NCBI RefSeq assembly: GCF_900963305.1
Contig: NC_042526.1
Span: 16,683,001 to 16,747,000 of the forward strand
Direction of reading: 5' to 3'
Source of the DNA: Echeneis naucrates
Taxonomy: Eukaryota; Chordata; Actinopteri; Carangiformes; Echeneidae
Length of the DNA stretch: 64,000 nt
Below are positions 1 through 11,752 of the stretch, piece by piece (the first letter of the stretch is position 1; the number at the start of each line of letters is the position of its first letter). The position numbers were made by a program, and so were the translations under genes. A model generated the notes under the pieces. That model made no database searches, had not been told where the DNA came from, and saw only the letters and a program-made list of their open reading frames with translations.

Positions 1-3000
1 AATAACTAAGATGGCAACAGCATCCCCCATGGTTAGCCCAACTCAGCATGCGCTGTCATCATCTCAAAACCAGTTAACCAGCCGCTGCACAAGGAATGCT
101 TGAGTTAACATTCAAGTTAGCTACACAACTAAAACGAAACAAAGCACTCGTTGCAGTTAAGGACACAGAGAATTCGGTTCAGAAAAACAGGGAGAGAAAT
201 CAGCCCTGTGGTTTGAATTGGCCTTGATTGTGAACATGAGGAAGTAATGAAAGATTTATTGATGAACAGGTACAAAGATTTCAAGGAACCCAAGGAACTG
301 AGAAACGCTATCAGACAAATGGCAACAACATGGAGTCCAGATGGTCAGCGCTGGCCTCCGCCTGACCTAATCTCAAGGTTCAAGTCTGTTTGTGTTGTAG
401 AGCTCACTGTAACATGTTGTGACATGGCAGGTGAGGTACAAAAAAGGAAAATGTTGGCGTTAACACTGAGTAAACTGAGCTTTCGAACAAGTGAGGCCTT
501 GTAAGTGCCAGTGTAAATATGGCTCTTCCTATAAAGAAAATAATCAGAAAAAGGAAAAACCTGCACTTACTTCAAATGATTCTTGAAATTATTTTTGCAG
601 GCAGTGAGTTTTTTGATGAATTGGCTGTAGAGTCTTCAGGAGAGACCAGTCAGGGTGTAAAGCATTGAAATCTACCTGCAGAACAAGAGTTGCAGTGTGC
701 GACAATGAAAGCATTGGCGTCAGCAGAAACTGTGATAATCATCCTGTCCGAGCTGGAGAGACAGTTCAAATCCAGCAGCATCACCAGGTCACTGTGGTCT
801 TGGTTGTTTGTGGTAGGTGGGTTGCTGAAGAGGCTTTTTTTTTTTTAATCCAGCAAGGTCATAACTCTAATGCATGCATTTGCTGGAAGGAATAACTGTC
901 ATGGTTTAGTATTAATGTAGAACTAATGTTGACAAATACTGCTCTGGTCAGTGTCTCAGTCAACATCTAGCTTTTATTCATCCATGATAGCGAAAGAGCA
1001 CAAAAGATTACTGCTGCGTGCTCTTGTTAGACGTCACAGATTACAGTTAGAAATTAGTATAACAATACAAGGAGAGTGGCCGTGGTTCCTGCTTCGAGTT
1101 TGGTTAATGTGAGCGGCAGGTTTTGTGCTAACAAGGTGATTTTTGTTTCACGTTGTCAAAATGGCAAAAAAGTTTCATTCGCTTAATAGCAACAGGGAAG
1201 ACAATTTGAAAACTTGATTTGCCACAAGGCAATGTGGCTTTGGACACTGCCTCTCCATGACAATATCAAAAGTGTCAGAAAATAGTGAAATATTTTCACT
1301 TCCTCAGGTGACTTTCTTAGTAGCCAACACCAAATCCAGTTTTACGATGATACGAAACAGAGAAAATCCTCACATTTGAGAAGGAGGAACTGCAGGATGT
1401 GTATCATGTTTTTTCTTGATTATTGTCTTAAATAATAGATTGTCAAAATAAAGATTAAGATCTAATTCTTAGTACATTGACAGCTCTGTTGGATCTGGTG
1501 ACAAGATATGACGAATACATCAAAATCAGGGTAAACCGGTACTCATGGAAGTCAACAGGAACTCAGTCAGCCCGGCTGACAGTAGTGTTTGACAGCAGAA
1601 TCATATACACATAAATTTAGCGGTAAAACTTTAACTTTGAGACCTTTGAAGTTAGCCTTGATTTATCACACGTGTGTTGCGCCCGCGAACTGATCCCCAT
1701 GCAAACGACCCCGGCCTGGATTTTTGACGACACGTCTACTAAAAAAGGGAAAGGCCTGATTAAGGAGTGAAATGATAATCCGAGGTAGACGTAGGGCAGG
1801 AGGTAATTCCAAGGAACCCTGCCCTCCGGATCTGGGCATCCGGTTTCATCTCTCGCTGCATGCCCTGTTACCTATCAGCAAAAACATGAACATCAACTTC
1901 AGATGACAGCAGGCTAAAATTGGTGGCTATCAAACCCAGGAACTGGCAAGCAGTTTGGCTGGGGTATCTGCTTTCCGGAGTGGAAGCCCTGGGTTCAGAC
2001 ACCTCAGGGTGAGGAGACCGTAAGCAGAGCGAATATGGGGACAGCATAAACACAGCTTAGGCTCTATTAGGAAAAAACTTTCACACTAATAATTAGCCAT
2101 AGTTGCACACGCTCCTCACATCCCAGCCACATACACTGCCTGATGGCGGGAGGTGCTCTGTAATTTAGACAAAGGTCACTCTGCAGTATGAGATTTTATC
2201 AACATAGTGACTGTCACATCCCCACGTAGGGACAGCGGAAGCATAGAGCTCATGACTTTCATTGGTCAAAAGATCTAGCAGGGCCAGTATGATCTTACTG
2301 CAGACATACTGAACATATCAGCTGTTACACGAGAAAACTGAAGTACAGATATGCCAAACAAATCCAGCAGTTTAGTTAATATATAAACCGAATGTAGGGA
2401 GCACTTTAAAAGACATTTCTTGATGGTATGCATTGATGAATATAGTTTAGGCATTTGTTAAAACAGTTATGACAAGTACAGATGGCATTATTATCCTATA
2501 GTGACTAGATTAAAACTGGATTTCACTCCACATAGTCATACCTCTGACTAAAAGCGACCTCTCATAATAACAAATGTGCTGTTATGTCAATATCGACGTG
2601 TTATACTTCATGATATAGTTTTGCCGGAGCTAGCTGCTTGATCAATAATTTAAGAGAAATGAAAATGCATTTTGACAACTAATAATTTTGCATTTTTTTG
2701 CACATGCAAAAATTGCAAATATTTGATGGCTCCTGTTCAAAGTGTGTCTTTGTGTTTTGGCCAAATCAGACAAAATTACAAGTCTGACAACTTCAACAGG
2801 CTTTTCATGGCAATTTATAATAAATCTAAAAAGAGTCTAATCTGCAGATTAACAGAAAATTGTCTTAAGGTTCAGCCCTATTGAGCAAATTTCTCCCAAA
2901 ATATTGATAAATTAACTACACAGGAAAACACCAACCCCATTTTAAGCCCTTGTTTTTGACCTACAAAGCAACCAAATAACTGCTTGAAGAGAGTTTTCCC

Positions 3001-3930
3001 ATCTCAATCCTAAATTTTGCTTTTGAGACTTAATGTAAAACAGCATGAATCAGAGGCCTTCTATAGACTCATTCCAGTGTCTCAGACGCTGTCATCACCG
3101 GAGTGTACATCGGACTGGGTCAAACGCCCCCTATTTCATTTCAAACAGTGTAGCTGGCACTAGAGTGATGTGATCTGAAGGGCTGTTGACTAGCAGGGTT
3201 GACCTTCTGAAAACTCCTCTTTCAATTTATAACACACTTTCACACACACAAAAACATGATACGCACATGCGTTCATTCACCAATTGCACTAATAGCAATG
3301 CCGGATACACACTTACAGAAATACACACACACTGTGCAAATACTTGGCCTGGGGTTCGGGAAGAGGTGAAAGCCAAGGGGAGTCACTGACACAAGTTGGT
3401 CCTGTGATTACCTCACGTCTGTAATGGATTAGGAAGGAAACTCATCCTGTCTATATTTAGACAAAGACGAGCTTCAGAGGATGAAGTACACTTAATCAAC
3501 ATTGTAATAAACACTGGCTCCTTCTAAAGACTCATTCAATCAATGTTCCTATTAAAATGAATTATTTTATTGACATCATGACTATGAATTATTCACTCAT
3601 CTCATTCAGTCATAATGGATGTTTTGTCATGCCATTGCAACAGTTTGGCTTCACTGATGATTGGGTTTACCATCATATCATCACATCTGGTAATGTTAAA
3701 TTATGGTATTAATTATTAGCCAAGAGCACAGATTTAACGCTAAATGTTTTTCCTGAAGAATGATAAGAAAGCAGATGTTTTTGTTGCTGTGGGTGAATCC
3801 ACAGTATCTTGTTACCAACGGGGGTCTCCTGGATTCATTGAGCCATTAATAACGATGGGAGGTTCCTCGCTGTCAGCATTTGTGCAGCTGAAGGCTTCAG
3901 GGCATGTGTCTCCCAGCTATGTCCTATGAC
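1..3930. other. Non-coding stretch, no gene recognised
   Basis: I see no exon-like open frame with convincing splice sites or a family motif here. The short ORFs present (the longest about 85 codons) show no recognisable domain. The stretch around 1680-2050 is richer in CpG than its surroundings and could be a conserved non-coding element, but nothing in the sequence alone proves that. It is presumably upstream regulatory or intergenic DNA of the potassium channel pair. Confidence 0.6.
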
Positions 3931-3944
3931 ATGCTGTCCCTGTT

Positions 3945-4025
3945 AAGTGTGCACACACACACATATATATTTCACTGTACAGATGCTGTATCATGACAAT
4001 GAAGGCTATCTTATCTTATCTTACA
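3945..4025 (+). repeat. Possible LINE 3' tail with TCTTA repeats
   Basis: A short segment reads into ATGACAATGAAGGCTATC and then into three or four TCTTA units. Many fish L2/CR1/Rex-type LINEs end in a similar 'gacaataaaggc' motif followed by short tandem repeats, so this may be the 3' tip of a strongly 5'-truncated + strand insertion. A short (CA)n/(TA)n run lies just before it. No coding part is visible. The call rests on one short motif from memory. Confidence 0.35.
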
Positions 4026-4029
4026 TATT

Positions 4030-5500
4030 TATTTTTATATTTACAGATTGTCTGTCCATTTTCATTTATGCATGGTAAAAAGCCTCACGTGGCAACAGAG
4101 GAGACAGCAAAAGTATACTATTATTGAATCATCACACTAGTCTACTCTACCACTACTCTACAAAGATCCGATTGAAATGCCAGCCACGAATACCAAGAAT
4201 GATCATTTCAGTTGACAGAAAATGGGCACTGCATGTCCTAACTGAGTAATTCATTTGAATTCATGTCTCTTTTTTTTCTGCGTTGACCAATAAATATGAC
4301 ACACACGTCCATTCCTCAGCTTGTTTGTTATTGTTTGTTTCCTTGGATACGGTCAAGGCCTAACATCTCAATTTGACCCAGACAGTCATCTGGTGAACGC
4401 TATACGCTAACACTTTAGCAGCAGGCGACACCGCGTCGTGACACAGACTATGACTCTGAAATCCAACCCTTTGTTCAGTAATGGAGAGACCTCAATAACT
4501 GTGATACTCTGGGACCCTGTGCTTATTAATTCAATTATAAATGAATAACAAACAAACTCTGAATTAACAGTTTGTGATGGCATGTTGTACCCACCAGACA
4601 TTGCCCCCATATATCTAATAATTCAAAACGTCCAGACTGGTTTTAGTCATGCTCATCAGCACACTGTAGCTATTGCTGTATTCCAGTGTCTAAAACTGCT
4701 GCGACTGATATAACTGATACAGCTTTATGAAAGTAATCAAAGCGGGGGAAACTGTGCTATAAATAGCTGACAATGCAGCAGTACACATATAACATTGCTC
4801 TGTAACGAGGTGCATGTGTTTGGAACATGCAGGGCTGGAGCACCCCGTTGAATTGGGACTGAGTCCATACAGGCGCTGATAAGATTGGAGATACTTGTTG
4901 TTTTTTTTTTGTTGTGGTTGCACCTCAGTGACCCCAAGGCCAGGAAACTTGTCTTCTGGGGCTCCCCGTGTTCCAGGTTGTACAACTTAGCCTATTAAAC
5001 TGCAACGAACAGTGAATGTTATTTTGGCTGAGACTTCCTGAAGACGCTAACCTCTCTGGCTACTCAAGTGTCAGTCAGGCCAGCAGTTTCCACTGGCTGT
5101 GTCCAGCAGGGCGTCTGGTTATATGGGTCTATGTGCCCAAAAGCATTCAAGTTATTTTGTCTTATTTATTCCAAGACACATTTAATATGGAGCAGCAGAA
5201 AAACAAACCCTGTACACTTTACAAGCTCTAGCCATTGCTCATCTCCACTTGTACTGTGTCTAAAAGTGTGGGCTGTGACCCAAAGTAGACACAGACCAGG
5301 TCTTGGAGGTTCCCCTTGTGACAAGAATAGCCCCATGATTTCATGAATGAGGGACCTGCTGGGTGAGAGACTCCATTTTTGACTCCGTGCTCAGGATCTG
5401 AAAAAACGCTGGACTTTACTCTGAATACAACATTAATTAGAGCAATAATGTTTTTTTTAAAAAGACATACATAAAACATGCAGACCAAAGGTTAAAAAAA
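4030..5500. other. Non-coding 5' flank of the kcna6-like gene
   Basis: No exon or RNA gene is recognisable. Short ORFs overlap on both strands without domain content, and A/T-rich stretches dominate. It most likely contains distal promoter sequence for the channel gene downstream. Confidence 0.5.
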
Positions 5501-5861
5501 GGCTCGATTTGTCAGGCTACCTGATGTTTACTTGGAACTCCTTCCAGTGCTGCAGAGAAGGGGCTGAGTGTGAGAGGGACAGCAGCAGCAGCAAGTGTCA
5601 TCTGGTCTTCCAACTTGGGGAGGGCTTTGGAGTTTAAAATGGTGTGAATATGATAGCCATCTCTAGCCATCGGTATAGCTTATGCAAGTGGAGATCTGTC
5701 TGCAGCATTGAAAGTTGACGGTTCAGCGGCACTAATCTGACAAAAGGGCGGTGTAAATGAACAACGGCACAACCGTTTTGGATACTGATAAAGAAAAGTG
5801 CTGGGGCTTTTTTGGGGAGCTTAAAAAAAGAGAGGACTCGGCCTGAATCTCTGGCGGCTGC

Positions 5862-5924
5862 ATGAGAAAGAGAGTTGGGAGGACGCACGGGCAAAAGGGC
5901 AAGAGGAAGGCACCGGGGAGGTGA
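5862..5924 (+). promoter_or_regulatory. uORF (20 aa) in the kcna6-like 5'UTR
   Basis: An ATG at 5862 opens a 20-codon basic reading frame (starting [11 protein letters not shown]) that closes with TGA at 5922-5924, 32 nt before the main ATG at 5957. Its start context is weak (T at -3), so leaky scanning would be expected. Whether it is translated depends on the transcription start being upstream of 5862, which I infer but cannot see. Confidence 0.45.
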
Positions 5925-5956
5925 GTGACGGATTTACCCACGGAGGGGTAAAAAAG

Positions 5957-7393
5957 ATGACCGTGGTGTCCCAGGAGAACCACGACGGGACTGTGGTCGT
6001 TACTCCCCTGTTGCAAGATGCTGCTGGTCTGGAACCGGCGGACCAGGAGTGCAGCGAGAGGGTGTTCATCAACATCTCCGGCCTGCGCTTCGAGACGCAG
6101 CTGAAGACCCTGTCCCGCTTCCCGAGCACGCTTCTGGGAGACCCGCGTAAAAGGATGCGCTTCTTTGACCCACTCAGGAATGAATACTTCTTTGACAGAA
6201 ACAGGCCGAGCTTTGACGCCATTCTCTACTATTACCAGTCAGGGGGGCGGCTCAGGAGGCCGGTGAGTGTGCCTGTGGACATTTTCCTGGAAGAAATAAA
6301 GTTTTATGAACTTGAGGAAGAAGCCATCGAGCTTTTCCGAGAGGATGAGGGCTTGGCCCGGGAGGAGGACCGCCCGCTGCCCACCAACGAGCTACAGCGC
6401 CAGCTGTGGCTCCTGTTTGAGTATCCGGAGAGTTCGGGACCTGCGCGGATAATCGCCATTGTGTCAGTTGTGGTCATTTTGATATCCATTGTCATTTTCT
6501 GCTTGGAGACGCTACCCGAGTTCAGAGAGGTCCCCGCGGTGCTGGACAACCACGTCAATGGAAGCGCTCCCGGCAAAGCGCCCAGCCCCTTCACAGACCC
6601 GTTTTTCATGGTGGAGACACTTTGCATCGTGTGGTTCTCTTTCGAGTTCACCATGAGGTTCCTGTCGTGTCCCAGCAAAGCGGCCTTCTTTAAGAACCTC
6701 ATGAACCTGATCGATGTGGTGGCCATAGCTCCGTACTTCATCACCCTGGGCATGGATCTGGCGGAGCATCAGGGCAGCAGCCAGCAGGCCGCCTCCCTGG
6801 CCATACTCAGGGTCATCCGTCTAGTCCGCGTCTTTAGGATCTTCAAACTCTCCAGGCACTCCAAGGGTCTCCAGATTCTCGGCCAAACGCTTCACGCAAG
6901 CCTCAGGGAGCTGGGTCTGCTCATATTCTTCCTGCTCATCGGAGTGGTTTTATTCTCCAGTTCAGTTTATTTTGCTGAGGCAGAAGACCCAGACTCTGGA
7001 TTTTCCAGCATACCCGATGCGTTCTGGTGGGCTGTGGTTACAATGACCACGGTCGGCTATGGAGACATGTGTCCCTCCACCATTTGGGGGAAATTCGTTG
7101 GATCTTTGTGCGCCATCGCCGGAGTGCTCACCATAGCTTTACCGGTCCCTGTCATTGTGTCCAATTTCAATTACTTCTACCACAGAGAAAACGAGGAGGA
7201 GGAAAATGTTCACTATGTGCACGTGACCTGCGGGCAGCAGGATCAGCTCTCCTTTAATGAATGTGATTCAAAGAACAGCAGCCGGTCGCTCTCCAAAACT
7301 GGGTCCTATCAGGAGAGCGACGACATGGAAAGTCTGACATATCCAAACATAAACCCGCAGGAGATATACACAGGGAAACTGACAGATGTGTGA
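5957..7393 (+). CDS. kcna6: Shaker-type voltage-gated K+ channel, Kv1.6-like
   Basis: An intronless CDS of 478 aa encoding a pore-forming alpha subunit of a delayed-rectifier channel in neuronal membrane. Parts in order: T1 tetramerisation domain (about 36-130, [20 protein letters not shown]), S1 (about 165-186), an S1-S2 glycosylation sequon NGS at 201, an Arg-rich S4 (282-298), S5 (319-342), the selectivity filter GYGD (367-370), S6 with the PVP kink, and a C-terminal TDV PDZ ligand. I chose ATG 5957 because the open frame continues upstream only through non-ATG codons. Kv1.6 is favoured because the post-S6 tail has a YVHVTCGQ-like block as in mammalian Kv1.6 (YTHVTCGQ) and because it lies next to kcna1, as KCNA6 does in mammals. 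It is shorter than human Kv1.6 (about 529 aa), mainly in the S1-S2 loop. The outer-pore residue after GYGDM is Cys372, where mammalian Kv1.6 has Tyr. Another Kv1 subtype is possible but less likely. Confidence 0.85.
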   Translation: MTVVSQENHDGTVVVTPLLQDAAGLEPADQECSERVFINISGLRFETQLKTLSRFPSTLLGDPRKRMRFFDPLRNEYFFDRNRPSFDAILYYYQSGGRLRRPVSVPVDIFLEEIKFYELEEEAIELFREDEGLAREEDRPLPTNELQRQLWLLFEYPESSGPARIIAIVSVVVILISIVIFCLETLPEFREVPAVLDNHVNGSAPGKAPSPFTDPFFMVETLCIVWFSFEFTMRFLSCPSKAAFFKNLMNLIDVVAIAPYFITLGMDLAEHQGSSQQAASLAILRVIRLVRVFRIFKLSRHSKGLQILGQTLHASLRELGLLIFFLLIGVVLFSSSVYFAEAEDPDSGFSSIPDAFWWAVVTMTTVGYGDMCPSTIWGKFVGSLCAIAGVLTIALPVPVIVSNFNYFYHRENEEEENVHYVHVTCGQQDQLSFNECDSKNSSRSLSKTGSYQESDDMESLTYPNINPQEIYTGKLTDV

Positions 7394-9900
7394 CGAAGAT
7401 GGGCGCGTGTCTGCTGCAGTTACGCTCCATGTCAGATGCTGCTGGTGTTTTTTATGCACAACGGCTGCAACGGTTCCCAAAAGAGGAGCCTCAGATATAA
7501 AGTTTAAAACTCGCTTCATAACAAAGATCGGCTTAATACCCAGTCCAACTTCATTCACCAGATGAGCAAATCGATTCCCCCCACTGCTAAGACCTTTCTC
7601 GTTGTGGGTTTAACGGTACGACAGTGAAAACTTTTAATTATACAGCAGTAATTGAACTTCAAACGTCCAACTCCATTGGTGATCGGGCCGGTGCGTGTTC
7701 TTTGCCTATTCACGATGCCAAAGCTTTTGATAAAGTGCACACAAGCCAACAAGGTGATCTTTGTCCCGCTTGGTCTGGGCTTTGCACTGGTCACAAGTCA
7801 GTGAGAGGGCGTGTCTTGTTTGACTCTCATTGATGTGGCGGCGCAGAGCGTGACCCCGTGCGTAAAGACCAGAGGCTTTTGGCATCGCACGGCGCGGCAT
7901 CACATGGACACGCGGTAGGATATAAAAATTGGACTGCGATAAAAGTTTGAAGATTGCTGTAAAGTTTAAGTCAACTTCATCACAGTTTCTGTAGCTTTTG
8001 GAAATCTCGTTTTATTCCGTTTGACTTGCAGGTTGTCGTCAGTATACTGTACTAAGGTTTTACATTAGAGTTAAATTGGCCCGATAGTGAAGAGTTAAAT
8101 ATCTCATAATCACAGGCACGAATGGAGGAACGTTATGTATGAAGGTGAACGATGCAACTGAAAGTACATTACGATAAAAAAAAACAACAACAACAACAAC
8201 AGGGGTTTAAAATACACATTAGGATAAAAGGAACAGCAAATTTTCCACTAAAACAACATAAAATTGTCATTACGTATGAGACATATGTCAACACATCTGA
8301 CTTTCTCTGCAGTGTGTAACACGCCTCTTGTGGAGTAAGTGAGCAGGGAGCGCCACTCTGTGGAAGATAAATCCTCCTGCAGACACTCTTGTGCTCAGGA
8401 AGATCAGTGTGGGAAATGAACTTAAGCTCCAAAGTCTTTGCACTGTTGCAGCTGTACCCCACTGACTCAGTGTGGACGCGGATGCTTGTGATGGTGAACT
8501 AAGCTCACTAGATGCCTGACTGATTTCTCTCCACTCCCCATGTTAACACGGTGAGTTTTGTTTTCTGCTTACTTTCAGGAGGCAGACAATGAAGTGGAGC
8601 TCGCAACAAACACAAGTGTGGCATTCTGATCTTCCCCAAACTGTTGGATGATTTTCTCACGGATTATTGCCAGTGATGTAGCCAACAGGGGCCTCACGGT
8701 GGACGCGCATTGTGTGTATTATTAGCAGGCAAACGACATTCTTTTGTGTAGGCTTTGTAAATGACCACGCTTTCCTTGTATAAAAAAAAAACTTTGTGTA
8801 CATAATGCGTTTTTGTACATCTGAATTTCCCCATTTCTTATGCTGCTTATAGTGCAAAGTTGTAAAAGCAACATACTTCTGTTTTTACATTCATTGCATT
8901 GCAGCTCGCTGTAAACAACATAGCCAAAAGCATTATTGTGCAATGTCTGCATGACATGGATTCATTTTGAATTTCAAATGTAATAAAATATTTATTTTTC
9001 TAATTTAAAAATGTATGTCAACTTAACTTAATCCTTTTTATAAATAAATCACGACCGGAGAACAAACCACTCTTTATGCTTTCATTCTCAGAGAAGCGCA
9101 CATCAGACTCAGAGATCAGTCAAGTCATTTGAGTCAGAATTACAAATTCACTCCCATTAATTAGTCCAATGCACTGTCTCTGTCGGTGCTGAATGATGGA
9201 AGAAAAGGCGCTGGCTGACCAAGCCTTGACTCAAAAGCAACGAAGTTAAAAAAAAAAGCAAAAAACACTCCTATAGTGATAAATGAAGGGAGGTTTTGGT
9301 GGCACACTTTAACCGATTAGACCGGGATTCTGGCATTCTTTTCATTCTTTTTTTTTTTTTTTTGTTGAATGTGTGTTTTTAAAAGGCAACATCTATGCCC
9401 CTCACTGTCTAGGCCTTACACTCACAGTTCACATGGGCAAATAGAAGTCACCGCTTGCTTGTTGTGATATTTCACTTTAATCGTGTTTGCTTTGGGAGTT
9501 TGACCCAATCATTTGCGCTGTCCGTGGTTCTGAAATGGATCCCGCAGGCCTCTGTGGAGCAACAATCCACTAAAGTTCAGTTAAAGTGCCCTTGGTTTAT
9601 GGGGACAGCCGTTTCAATGGATGTACATTAGTGCACTATTATAACGTAGCCAGCATCATAAAGCATCAATCGTGGGACATGAAACCTATATATCTAAAAT
9701 ATCTAAATATAACCAGAAAAAAAATTGGTCTCAGATACTTGCATATGAGTCTTCACACATCGAACTAACCTCCAAACAGGTTAGTCCATAAATGCAGGGC
9801 TGACAGGCTATAAAGGTATTTGATCTAATGCCTCACCAACTGATGGCTGACTAGATTTTAAACCAGAGACCATCTCAGATGCTACACGGTGTGAACTGAG
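7394..9900. other. Intergenic: 3' flank of kcna6-like gene
   Basis: This stretch probably begins with the 3'UTR of the upstream channel gene. A possible polyadenylation signal AATAAA lies at 8992-8997. A TATA-like TATAAAAA at about 7921 has no gene behind it and may be chance. Short ORFs of 60-100 codons show no domain. No RNA gene or mobile element is recognised. Confidence 0.5.
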
Positions 9901-9949
9901 AGGTTTTGTTAGCACACGTCCTTCTTTGCAGAGGAACTGCACCAGTGCG

Positions 9950-10822
9950 GACACACAAGCGCTCTTGTTTTTGTGGTGTATGTGAAGAACTTCTGGCGGC
10001 GTGCTTTAGTAGAGCCGGTCTGCATTGCGTCGAAACCCTCCAACTCCTCCTCCTCCTCCTGCTGCTGCCTCCCCTCCCTCCCCTCTCTTCCCCTCTTCTC
10101 TCTCTCCTGCTCTCTTTCCCCTCACCTCCCCTGCACTCGCATGTAAAATGCACGGCTGAACATGCTCGACATTGTTGAGAAAACATTTGGACCTGGCTGC
10201 TGCACTTGACTCTCTCTCCTGTCCATTTTGATTGTTTTTTTTATTCTACTCTCCGAGCCGATCTGAAAAACATTCAGCCCACCTTGCCTCCTTGCACAAA
10301 GAGAGAGAGAGAGAGAGAGAAAGCAGCAGCTTTCTGCTGATGCAGTGATGTCTGGAAATGTCAAGGGCTCGCTTGTTGCCCCTTTAATGTATCTCCCCCC
10401 CTGAACTGCAGCGCAAGATTTCCTCCTGCGGTAAACTGTGGGCTGCTCACACCGCCGTGCCGCCGCGCCAGCAGCTGCCGACGCTGCGGCTTTGCAGCCC
10501 TCCTCCTTCTCCTCTTCGTCCCGTTTCCATCTCGGGCTTTTCCTCACCAGACTCACCTGATTTCCATCTTGTTTCAGCTCGTCTTGCTTCGCCGCCTAAA
10601 GGCATTTAGAGCTGAAGGTACTTCGATTGCGGAGGACACAGTTGGGATGGCCACGAGCATAGTAGGGATCTAGGGCTGTTTCTTTTTTTTTTTTTTTTTT
10701 TTTTTGTTTTTTCTGTTAGTAGGTGCAATGTAAAGTTGCCACATGACACCCACTGGTGCCCTGCTGTTGGATGATTTTACTCGAGGATAGACGCATTAAA
10801 GACCTTTCAAGATCAACCCACG
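9950..10822 (+). promoter_or_regulatory. Probable kcna1 promoter and non-coding first exon
   Basis: The segment contains a dense CT-rich (CTC/CCT) block at about 10036-10125 and a CpG-rich block at about 10430-10530, contrasting with the A/T-rich surroundings. It ends with a strong splice donor, CACG|GTAAGC, with GT at 10823-10824. A matching acceptor with a long polypyrimidine tract (CTCTCTTTCTCTCTTTGGGTGACAG, closing at 11486) lies upstream of the kcna1 start codon. I infer a 5'UTR exon ending at 10822 and an intron of about 664 nt; mammalian Kv1 genes also keep introns only in their UTRs. The transcription start itself is not visible. Confidence 0.5.
10682..10705 (+). repeat. Poly(T) tract
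   Basis: A nearly pure run of about 24 T lies inside the presumed kcna1 first exon or promoter. It is simple sequence. Confidence 0.8.
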
Positions 10823-11230
10823 GTAAGCCTGGAAAACGCTGACTTACACAACACATATCTGTTATTCCTTCATCGACAGCTGCCGTTGATGTTAAAGATA
10901 ACACAGTGTCTTTTTCAGCCCGCTTTAGGCCCGTACACAGAGAACATGTAGAAATATAATTTGGTATTTTATCAGCACCAAATGTTATGCGTCACATCAT
11001 AATTCAGGCTGCTTAGAGTAGCGTCGGATAAATTACTGGCATGCTCCACCAAGACACAGAAACACTGCAATTCGATGACAAACAAAAGTGAGCATCTTTG
11101 TAGAAACATCAGAGGAGTCTAACAGAGAATTAGGACACACAAAACTACTGAATTATTTATAGGACTCTTAAGAGAATGTAAGCAAAAATCATAAATCAAA
11201 ATATCAAATTGATAAATGTCTGTGCTGTAG

Positions 11231-11232
<2 letters not shown>

Positions 11233-11264
<32 letters not shown>
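11233..11264. repeat. (AT)16 microsatellite
   Basis: An uninterrupted AT dinucleotide run sits inside the presumed kcna1 5'UTR intron. It is likely to vary in length between individuals. Confidence 0.95.
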
Positions 11265-11267
<3 letters not shown>

Positions 11268-11510
11268 TATATATAAACATCCTCTTTGGGGGGGGGGTGA
11301 ATAGTTTTTTTAACCTTCACTTATGGATCATTTCACTAATTGCAGGCTACAAGAAGTAAATAAATAAATAAATAAACTGCAGAAAAGCTGAGCCAGCAAA
11401 TATCTTGGCAGTTTGATCCTATTATTTCCTCCCTCTCCTTTTTCTCTCTCCCTCCTTCTCTCTCTCTTTCTCTCTTTGGGTGACAGAGGCAGCAGTAACA
11501 ACAGCAGCAG

Positions 11511-11682
11511 ATGCACTGGAGAGCAGCAATGGTCAAGTCAGCGAGAACTGCAGTGGAGCCGCACTGAGGCAAAGCAGCCAACCAGCCCCCTCATATCAGG
11601 GGACGTCTCCAACTTAAGGGGTGTGGGAAGCTGAGGAGCGGAAAATTTCCCCAGAACCTGAATGCCTGTTCAATCAGACTAA
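11511..11682 (+). promoter_or_regulatory. Two uORFs in the kcna1 leader
   Basis: Downstream of the inferred acceptor (exon from 11487), two short frames precede the main ATG: ATG 11511 to TGA 11565-11567 (18 aa, starting MHWRAAMVK), and ATG 11662 to TAA 11680-11682 (6 aa, MPVQSD). Both starts have weak context (C or T at -3), whereas the main ATG at 11753 has A at -3. If transcribed they could dampen translation. That is inference from position only. Confidence 0.5.
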
Positions 11683-11752
11683 CCAACATCCCAACACTAC
11701 TCCTCCTACACCTCCTCCTTCTCCTCTTCCTCTTCCACATCCTCCTCCCAAG

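Noticed and set aside
5921-5956. N-terminal extension of the kcna6-like protein and a GTGAGT donor at 5921
   Set aside because: The extension has no ATG (it would begin at GTG), and Kv1 family proteins start near ATG 5957. The donor-like motif has no room for an intron before the start codon.
7919-7930. TATA-like box after the kcna6-like gene
   Set aside because: No exon, initiator or downstream gene fits it within several kilobases.
11621-11752. 44-residue Pro-rich extension of kcna1
   Set aside because: It lacks an ATG and has a Pro run unlike any Kv1.1. The start at 11753 matches the family exactly.
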